In this document: in pieces, positions 47,765 through 64,000 of the stretch | Layout: each line of letters starts with the position of its first letter | How positions within the stretch are numbered: the first letter of the stretch is position 1 | Assembly (NCBI RefSeq): GCF_003268655.1 | Contig: NZ_CP029642.1 | Location: 1,054,001 to 1,118,000 of the forward strand | DNA: 64,000 bases | Source: Arthrobacter dokdonellae | GTDB lineage: Bacteria; Actinomycetota; Actinomycetes; Actinomycetales; Micrococcaceae | Direction: 5' to 3' | The notes under the pieces: generated by a model | Database searches by the model: none | Seen by the model: only the letters and a program-made list of their open reading frames with translations | Told to the model about the DNA's origin: nothing | Position numbers and translations under genes: made by a program

Positions 47765-47924
47765 TGTGCCAAGTTTTATTGATACCAATTTATTGTTTTA
47801 TGGATTGGTTATTTGGTTGTGTGTTGCCGCCCCTGTGGTGATGCATGATCGTTTAGCTGGTTTCGAATTTAGTGCATGGCTTCGTGTCTTTTTCCGGTGC
47901 GTTGTTGTGTGTCTGTTTGTTTTA

Positions 47925-53210
<5,286 letters not shown>

Positions 53211-53227
53211 CACAAAAACAACACCAC

Positions 53228-53262
53228 ATGCCCGCGTTCACTATATGGTTCCCCAACAACAA
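53228..53262 (+). other. Right arm of the 23S processing stem, operon 1
   Basis: Complementary to 49869-49905 (see that entry). It follows the 23S end by about 18 bases. Confidence 0.65.
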
Positions 53263-53436
53263 ACCCAACAGGTTTGCGCCCCGGGAAAAACCAGCACACC
53301 CCACCCACACCCCCAAGGGGCCGGGAAGGGCGTGTATAATCAAATACTGTTGTCCACAACAGGACACCAACTACAGAATTCCCCCGCACCACCGAAACCC
53401 CAACACCAAGGGGCCGGCACCGCGGGCGGAGGAAGA

Positions 53437-53555
53437 GTTACGGTGGTCATAGCGTGGGGGAAACGCCCGGTCCCATTCCGAACCCGGAAGCTAAGACCCA
53501 CAGCGCCGATGGTACTGCATTCGAGAGGATGTGGGAGAGTAGGACACCGCCGGAC
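53437..53555 (+). rRNA. rrf: 5S ribosomal RNA, copy 1
   Basis: About 119 bases beginning GTTACGGTGGTCATAGCG, with CCCGGTCCCATTCCGAACCCGGAAG and closing AGTAGGACACCGCCGGAC, which pairs with the 5' end. Confidence 0.95.
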
Positions 53556-53570
53556 AACACCAAAAGGGTA

Positions 53571-53603
53571 GAGGCCCCAACACACCAGTGTTGGGGCCTC
53601 CCC
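53571..53603 (+). terminator. Terminator of rRNA operon 1
   Basis: GAGGCCCCAACAC (53571-53583) and its complement (53588-53600) form a 13-bp stem around ACCA, shortly after 5S, followed by CCCAACTTTA. Confidence 0.85.
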
Positions 53604-53612
53604 AACTTTAAC

Positions 53613-55094
53613 AACCAACTACCACAGGACCAGGTCGCGACGCCCTCGCACGCCCCGCTGCCCGACCACTACCGCGGCACCGGATCAGACAGCCACGGCC
53701 ACCACCACCGCAAGCCCCACCAGTCCGAACGGCAGGCCGAAAGGCCGTGGCGCCAGTGCCGTGATGCCGGCAACGTGGCTCTTCGTATTTGGGCATGGTC
53801 GGCGGTTTTGTTTCGATATGGCCGCCGGCGCTGAACAGATTGCCAAGAGGCGGCAACGTCCACGGCACGGTATTCTCCCGACATCAGACGCATCGTGGAC
53901 GACCGCATGGGCACAGGCGGTGACATGGCCCGCCACGAGCTGGTCGCGTGCACATCATCCCAGCCGGTGGTGGTGCGAAACGCAGCGTCTCTAAGTGATG
54001 GTTCCCGGTCACTGCCTCCTGAGGAGCCATTCCAGGAGTCACCGGCATTACTATGTTCGGTGTCGTGGCGGTAGTCCGCGGCTTCGTCGCGAAGGCGGAC
54101 TTGGTTCAGTCGCCAGATGCGCACGGGAAAGTAGCGTCGATTGACCCCAGCCAGCCAGCCAGCCAGCCAGACCCGGTAGCGGCCCAGGAGGTCTGACTGG
54201 GAAAGCCCGACCCGGTAGCGGCCCAGGAGTGCTGACTGGGAAAGCCGGACCAAGTGCGGGGACTGACGGCTGCCCTAGACGGCGGGCCGACCGCGAGCCG
54301 GCGTGCCCGGGTCGTCAAGCGACGTGTTGGTGTTGGCCGCCGTCCCCCAGGGAACAGGCGGCTGCGGTGGCTCACCTGGTGCCCATTCATCTGCCGGTCG
54401 TCGACCCCAGCTGGCCGTCCACCGTGGCCGGACCAGCGGGCTGCCTGAAAGGGCCGGTGGAGGGGCGGCAAGCGTAAGCGCGCGTTACATCCGCGGACAG
54501 GGCGGACAGGAACGGCACCCACGGCAGCGCCCTTACGCTCCAAATCGGGGCGCTTGGCGTCAGGCCCGCAGGGGCGCGCCAGGGGATTTAGTACACACGT
54601 ATTACACTATTTCTGAACTCAGTAGCATGGCTGTATTAAACAGTAAGGCGAGGTTCCTTTTGGCATGGCATGGCAAGGCGTGCTGGCCGGGGCACAGGGG
54701 CCGCATGCGTGCGCGGTGCCAGGGGAAACGCCGGTTGTCCAGGCGGGGACGGCCTGGGTCAGTGACATCGCATTGAGCGTTTGAGGAGCCGGCGTGGCGC
54801 CCGGCGCTTCGTCCCTGGTAGCCCGCTTTGCAATCCCCGTTGAGGCGTCCCTGCTGGAAGACGCCGGCCCGCCGCTGGGAAACGGAGGATTTGCGGCATG
54901 CAGCCAGAATGGTGCCGAGCGTCACATCGTTGTGGCTGGCGCTGCCATCGAAAGGTGTGTATTGTTTTTCGAGTTGTCCCGGTGTTCGGGGGAGCGGAAA
55001 TCCTGTGTTCATGTGGCCGGTTTTGCCGGTTGTTTTGGCGTGTGTGCGGGTGGTTGTCCGGGTTCCTGTTGGTTGGGGGCGCGGGGGGCCGGGT
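53613..55094. other. Inter-operon region with no convincing gene
   Basis: About 1.5 kb between the two rRNA operons. Open frames exist on both strands (for example 53669-54253 on the minus strand, and 54303-54776 and 54794-55120 on the plus strand), but none has recognisable domains, a credible ribosome site or family-like composition. The repeat cluster at 54147-54247 lies inside. The last 200 bases become G/T-rich like the rRNA leader. It may contain decayed genes too eroded to name. Confidence 0.6.
54147..54247 (+). repeat. (CCAG)6 tract and a 39-bp tandem duplication
   Basis: Six CCAG units (54147-54170) run directly into two copies of a 39-base unit, 54170-54208 and 54209-54247, that begins GACCCGGTAGCGGCCCAGGAG and differs at about three positions. 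A third copy starts (GACC) and breaks off. Confidence 0.88.
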
Positions 55095-55123
55095 TTGCTT
55101 CTTGGAGGCGGATCGGGTAAGTT
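55095..55123 (+). promoter_or_regulatory. rRNA promoter, operon 2
   Basis: TTGCTT (55095-55100), 17 bases, TAAGTT (55118-55123). Sequence after the -10 (TGAGAAGTTGC.CCGG) resembles that after TAAGAT in operon 1, so the promoter is shared by descent although flanks have diverged. Confidence 0.65.
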
Positions 55124-55190
55124 TGAGAAGTTGCCCCGGTGCTGATCGTCGCGGACTGTTGGATGGTTCGGGTGTGTTGGCTGGGTGTGG

Positions 55191-55212
55191 TTGTTGTTTG
55201 AGAACTCAATAG
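55191..55212 (+). promoter_or_regulatory. boxA-like leader before 16S, operon 2
   Basis: Identical to the element at 47743-47764. Confidence 0.6.
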
Positions 55213-55372
55213 TGTGCCAAGTTTTATTGATACCAATTTATTGTTTTATGGATTGGTTATTTGGTTGTGTGTTGCCGCCCCTGTGGTGATGCATGATCGT
55301 TTAGCTGGTTTCGAATTTAGTGCATGGCTTCGTGTCTTTTTCCGGTGCGTTGTTGTGTGTCTGTTTGTTTTA

Positions 55373-60658
<5,286 letters not shown>

Positions 60659-60888
60659 CACAAAAACAACACCACATGCCCGCGTTCACTATATGGTTCC
60701 CCAACAACAAACCCAACAGGTTTGCGCCCCGGGAAAAACCAGCACACCCCACCCACCCACCCCCCAAAGGGGCCGGGAAGGGCGTGTATAATCAAATACT
60801 GTTGTCCACAACAGGACACCAACTACAGAATTCCCCCGCACCACCGAAACCCCAACACCAAGGGGCCGGCACCGCGGGCGGAGGAAGA

Positions 60889-61007
60889 GTTACGGTGGTC
60901 ATAGCGTGGGGGAAACGCCCGGTCCCATTCCGAACCCGGAAGCTAAGACCCACAGCGCCGATGGTACTGCATTCGAGAGGATGTGGGAGAGTAGGACACC
61001 GCCGGAC
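60889..61007 (+). rRNA. rrf: 5S ribosomal RNA, copy 2
   Basis: Identical to copy 1 by eye. The spacer before it is 4 bases longer than in operon 1 because of extra CCA/C residues near 60755. Confidence 0.95.
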
Positions 61008-61022
61008 AACACCAAAAGGGTA

Positions 61023-61055
61023 GAGGCCCCAACACACCAGTGTTGGGGCCTCCCC
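61023..61055 (+). terminator. Terminator of rRNA operon 2
   Basis: Same 13-bp hairpin as after operon 1 (GAGGCCCCAACAC and complement around ACCA). Confidence 0.85.
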
Positions 61056-61197
61056 AACTTTAACCCCACAAACACCCCAGGACCAGCAACGGCTCGACAC
61101 GGGCGAAGGGCCTGGTTTCACCCGGCCCCCGGGTGTTGACCGTCGCGTTGTTTGACGATGGGGCCGCCACCGGGTTTGACGACGAAGCGGGTATGAA

Positions 61198-61230
61198 AAC
61201 GCCCCGCCAGGATTTTCCGGGCGGGGCGTT
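61198..61230 (-). terminator. Terminator of the mobile-element genes
   Basis: AACGCCCCGCC (61198-61208) and GGCGGGGCGTT (61220-61230) pair over 11 bp. On the minus strand the hairpin is followed by TTTT, which suits an end for the ATPase transcript 40 bases away. Confidence 0.75.
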
Positions 61231-61271
61231 CGTGGTCATGGTGGCGGCGTGATCGTCATGGCTGCCGGTGG

Positions 61272-62087
61272 TTATTCGCTGAATTCACTGACCGCTGATT
61301 GTGCTGCGGATTGGTCCACGATCGCACTTTTTGTTGAGCGGGTGGCCATGAGCGCGGCGAGGGCGAGATTGTTCACGGTGCGTGGGTAGCCGCGTGAGGC
61401 TTGGTGGATGACGGTGATGGCGTCCTCGGAAAATAGAGGATCGGATCGTCCGGCGAAGCCGAGGTGTCCCTTGATGTAGGCGCCGGTGTCTTCCTGGTTC
61501 ATGCCGCCGATGGTGAACCTTGTGCCGATGCGTTGGTCCAGGGCTGCCATGACGGCCAGTTTCAACCGGCGCCGCAGGGTGGGTTGGCCGATGAGCAGCA
61601 ACGCGAAGTGCGACTCCGTATCCATCGAGACGTTGCTGAGCATACGAAGCGACTCAAGGTCCTCGTTGGAAAGTAGATGTGCTTCGTCGATGACGATGAC
61701 CGGCAGGCGGGAGCGTTCATCGAGTTCCCCGGCGAGCAGGGACGCGGCCTGGGCGGCCAAGGCACCGGAGAAGAACGAGGGCGTCGCCCCGAGCGCGGTA
61801 ACGATGGTCGAGCGTATCCCTCGGATCCCGATGGTCGGGTCCGGGATGTAAATAATTTGATGCCGGGCCGGTTCCAGGTGGGCCAGGGCGGCGCGGGCCG
61901 CGAGGGTCTTTCCGGCCCCGACTTCCCCGGCGATCACGCCCATGCGGCGTTGCTCGATACACCAGCTGATGCGTGCGACTGCTTCACGGTGGCCGGGGTG
62001 CTGGTTCAGGGCTGCCGGCGGTATGTCACGGCCGAACGGCATGCGGGTAAAACCAAAATAGCTTTGCAGGGTATCGATTTGGCTCAT
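61272..62087 (-). CDS. ExeA/TniB-like AAA ATPase of a transposon
   Basis: 271 residues. Walker A GEVGAGKT at 54-61, Walker B VIVIDEAH near 139-146, a sensor-type segment LLLIGQPTLRRRL and a C-terminal helical region (HQASRGYPRTVNNLALAALMA). It starts with an ExeA-like FGFTRMPFGRDI. Proteins of this group act as transposition regulators that pick target DNA for a DDE transposase, like TniB/TnsC. The ATG overlaps the stop of the transposase gene by four bases, so the two act together. It appears intact. Confidence 0.85.
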   Translation of the reverse strand: MSQIDTLQSYFGFTRMPFGRDIPPAALNQHPGHREAVARISWCIEQRRMGVIAGEVGAGKTLAARAALAHLEPARHQIIYIPDPTIGIRGIRSTIVTALGATPSFFSGALAAQAASLLAGELDERSRLPVIVIDEAHLLSNEDLESLRMLSNVSMDTESHFALLLIGQPTLRRRLKLAVMAALDQRIGTRFTIGGMNQEDTGAYIKGHLGFAGRSDPLFSEDAITVIHQASRGYPRTVNNLALAALMATRSTKSAIVDQSAAQSAVSEFSE

Positions 62088-62850
62088 CTGGACTCCTCCT
62101 TGGGCTGGATACGGATGTTGATGTTCTGTTCGTGGATGTCGGCGAAGCTGATCGGTGCGGCGGTCATTGATTCGCGGTGCCGGGTGGCGACCAGGTCCAG
62201 GTAGTTGATCCCGGTACTGATGTTGGTCGCAGTGTCGTTGTCCTTGACGGCGTTGGTGACTTTGGCATGCACGTGCCGACCAATATCGAGGGGCTTCGCT
62301 GTCCCTGCAGGGAGGCCTTGGTGGTTGTTGACCGTGATAACCCCGTCAAGGTCAAAGGGGTCATAGACCAGCTCGACTTTCGTGCCTGCCAGCAGCGGGT
62401 CGACTTCGTAAGTGTTGGAGTGCAGGGACACTGTCCCGGTCTTGGTCACCCGGCGGGTGTCTGACCAGAGAAAGGCTTGGCGGATTACTTCCAAGGGCTT
62501 GCTCACCGGGGTGCGGTGTTCCCAGGACGCTTCCCACCGGGCCAGGGGTGTCTGCCCGGTACTGGAATGCACGGTGTGGTGGTAGATCATGTTCACCCAT
62601 GCGGTAAACAGGGTGTTCAGCTCTTGAAGGGAGCTGACTTCGGAGCCGGCCTCCGGGCTGGTGCCCGGCAGCATGGGCGTGTCGGTCACGGTGATTTCAC
62701 CCAGAAACTGGCTCGTGACAGTGTTAAAAAACCGCTCGATCTTGCCTCTTCCCTGGGGCCGGTACGGGGCCGAGTGCACCAAACGGATCCCCAGCTTCGC
62801 GCAGGTCCTTGCCAAGGATTTGTCAGCCATGGCGGCCCCGTTGTCCAGGT
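62084..62850 (-). pseudogene. DDE (rve/Mu-type) transposase, 5'-truncated
   Basis: About 255 residues of transposase remain. It begins abruptly at LDNGAAMADKSLARTC, where the second catalytic Asp sits, and continues with SAPYRPQGRGKIERFF, which holds the catalytic Glu, then a Mu-type C-terminal beta domain (TYEVDPLLAGTKVELVYDPFD). The N-terminal HTH region and first catalytic Asp, roughly 200 or more residues, are absent. The open frame runs a few codons further into a perfect palindrome (62851-62868) that does not belong to the gene. The break suggests insertion of the element to the right. Confidence 0.85.
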
Positions 62851-62958
62851 TGTGCCGACGTCGGCACAATTTGGATTATGCCGATGTTCGCGTTATGCCG
62901 ATCTTTCCGTATCGTCCCAGTTCAGCGGCTTAGGGACGAGGAAATTATCGGCATAATC
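62851..62958. repeat. Terminal region of the recombinase element
   Basis: It starts with an 18-bp perfect palindrome TGTGCCGACGTCGGCACA (62851-62868) at the exact point where transposase sequence stops. Then come GATTATGCCGAT (62874-62885) and GTTATGCCGAT (62892-62902), 17 bases apart in direct orientation, and their inverse ATCGGCATAATC (62947-62958), which overlaps the recombinase stop codon. Repeated short motifs in both orientations suit binding sites for a tyrosine recombinase at an element end. Confidence 0.7.
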
Positions 62959-63946
62959 ATAGGGCCTCGAGGAAGGTGAGGATGGCATCGGGTGGGTGGT
63001 AGCGGCCGGGTTTGCTGTTCGGCGGGGTGACGGTGGCGATGGCCCGTTCCTTTTGGGTCATGTCGGCGTGGAGGTAGCTGTTGGTTGAGGAGACCTGTTC
63101 GTGGCCGAGCCAGAGCGCGATGACGGTGATGTCGACCCCGGCTTGGAGCAGCCGCATTGCCGCCGTATGGCGCAAGGCATGGGTGCTCACGTGCTTGGTC
63201 GCCAGGGACGGGCAGTCCTTGGCGGCGATGGCGAGGTAGTGTGCGATGCGGTGCTCGATGGCGTCTGGGCTGAGTCGGTGCCCGGTGCTGGTGGGGAACA
63301 GCGGGTCCGTCGGGGCCCAGCCGCGTTCTTCGAGCCAGGCGCGCAGGGTGGCCACGGTGGCGGGGACGAGCGGGGTGCGTCGTTCCTTGCGTCCCTTGCC
63401 GATGCAGTGGATGTTCGCCCCGGTGCCCAGGGTGGCGTCGGCGCAGGTCAGTGAGGTCAGTTCCGAGATTCTCAGCCCGGTCTGGATGTCGAGCAGGAAC
63501 ATGGCGTGGTCGCGCCGGCCGGTCCAGGTGTCTTGGTTGATGGCTGCCAGGAGAGCGTCGACTTCGGCATCGGTGAGGTAGGTGACCAGGTTCTTCTCGA
63601 ATCGTTTGGGTGCGATGGCGAGCACCCTTTGGATCGTGGCGGCATGTTCTGGATGTCGCGGTGCCGCGTAAGCGAAGAACGAGTGGATCGCGGCCAGGCG
63701 GTTGTTGCGGGTCCGGACGCTGTTGTGCCGGACTGTTTCCAGGTGTGCCAGGAACGCGGCCACGAGCTCGGCGTCGAGATCGTCGAACTCGAGCTTGCTC
63801 GGCGGGGTGTGGCGTTGGTCGGAGGCGTAGCCGAGCAGGATCTTGAACGTGGTCCGGTAGGCATCGATCGTATGGGGGCTGGCGCCGCGTTGGCTGATGA
63901 GCTTGTCGGTGAAGAATGCTTGCAGGGTCGGGGCCAGGGCGGTCAT
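62957..63946 (-). CDS. Tyrosine recombinase/integrase (last gene of the element)
   Basis: 329 residues. The N-terminal SAM-like core-binding domain (about 5-125) includes LQAFFTDKLISQRGASPHTIDAYR; the catalytic domain (about 145-315) has Arg in GLRISELTSL, the HALRH motif, LGH and the nucleophile Tyr in STNSYLHAD, so the active site is complete. It cuts and rejoins DNA through a 3'-phosphotyrosine link. The ATG at 63946 overlaps the stop of an upstream gene. Its own stop lies within the terminal repeat of the element. Confidence 0.9.
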   Translation of the reverse strand: MTALAPTLQAFFTDKLISQRGASPHTIDAYRTTFKILLGYASDQRHTPPSKLEFDDLDAELVAAFLAHLETVRHNSVRTRNNRLAAIHSFFAYAAPRHPEHAATIQRVLAIAPKRFEKNLVTYLTDAEVDALLAAINQDTWTGRRDHAMFLLDIQTGLRISELTSLTCADATLGTGANIHCIGKGRKERRTPLVPATVATLRAWLEERGWAPTDPLFPTSTGHRLSPDAIEHRIAHYLAIAAKDCPSLATKHVSTHALRHTAAMRLLQAGVDITVIALWLGHEQVSSTNSYLHADMTQKERAIATVTPPNSKPGRYHPPDAILTFLEAL

Positions 63947-64000
63947 GGCCGGGCCCCGTAGCGTTCATCCAGTCGTGCCGCGGCCAGCCCCATCAGCTCC
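63943..64000 (-). CDS. C-terminal end of an upstream gene, probably another recombinase
   Basis: The minus-strand frame that ends in TGA at 63943-63945 reads ELMGLAAARLDERYGARP and is open to the window edge. Its stop overlaps the ATG of the recombinase gene (ATGA), which implies translational coupling. In a RIT element this would be the second recombinase. Only 18 residues are visible, so the function is inferred from position. Confidence 0.45.
   Translation of the reverse strand, partial: ELMGLAAARLDERYGARP

Larger units (their letters stand above)
61272..62850 (-). mobile_element. Remains of a DDE transposon with an ATPase partner (interrupted)
   Basis: The transposase and ATPase genes form one overlapping unit typical of two-gene transposons related to Tn552/Tn5053. 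The 5' part of the transposase is missing at the junction near 62850. Terminal repeats of this element were not located. If the neighbouring recombinase element was inserted later, the missing half should lie to the right of it, outside the window. Confidence 0.7.
62851..64000 (-). mobile_element. Tyrosine-recombinase element, probably a recombinase-in-trio (RIT) type, partial
   Basis: It consists of the terminal repeats at 62851-62958, a complete recombinase gene running right up to them, and the tail of an upstream gene that overlaps it by four bases. RIT elements have three overlapping tyrosine recombinase genes between inverted ends. Only the last gene and part of the preceding one are inside the window, so the assignment is provisional. 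Confidence 0.5.

Noticed and set aside
53669..54253. 194-codon minus-strand ORF between the rRNA operons
   Set aside because: The product is Arg/Trp/Ser-rich, its start lies inside the 39-bp tandem repeats and no domain is visible. Left as unassigned DNA.

Overview
The window looks like a chromosomal segment of a high-GC Gram-positive bacterium of the Micrococcaceae, most likely Arthrobacter or a close relative. The 16S and 23S rRNA sequences, the bacterial proteasome activator (Bpa), CarD, a SenX3/RegX3-type two-component system beside phoU, and the GlgE-type glycogen genes all point to Actinobacteria. The genus is inferred from gene content and general rRNA appearance; no database was searched.

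1-12.9 kb: the end of an MFS exporter gene; a MaoC-type hydratase with etfB, etfA and a membrane b-type cytochrome; tRNA-Ser; a quinone oxidoreductase; a PadR regulator with an ABC/FtsX export system; a short ORF that looks like the tail of a lost cstA, followed by a ybdD-like gene; then bpa and an unknown repeat-bearing partner. 13-16.9 kb: a three-gene ferric iron ABC importer with a good DtxR/IdeR-type box upstream. 16.9-31.7 kb: LtrA family protein, a DHA2 exporter, tRNA-Thr, a secreted tripeptidyl-peptidase-like hydrolase, tmk-holB, a trans-sulfuration enzyme, gpmA, and phoU divergent from senX3-regX3 with a predicted PHO box between them. 31.9-36.6 kb: carD, ispD, ispF, cysS, rlmB. 36.6-47.4 kb: a glycogen and alpha-glucan cluster (glgX, glgP, glgE and a fused maltokinase-branching enzyme).

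47.5-61.1 kb: two rRNA operons (16S-23S-5S) in the same orientation. They are near-identical over about 5.9 kb and are separated by 1.6 kb with no convincing gene. Each has a recognisable promoter, boxA-like leaders, a 23S processing stem and a terminator. No tRNA lies in either spacer.

61.2-64 kb: a mobile region on the minus strand. An ExeA/TniB-like ATPase gene is coupled to a DDE transposase gene that has lost its 5' part. The break coincides with the end of a second element, which carries a complete tyrosine recombinase gene and the tail of an overlapping upstream gene. The arrangement suggests a recombinase-in-trio (RIT) element inserted into the older transposon; the rest lies beyond the right edge.

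A recurring feature is a set of very long, near-perfect inverted repeats (18-34 bp arms) just downstream of genes. Most lack a U-tract and their stems have mostly unrelated sequences; they are described one by one.
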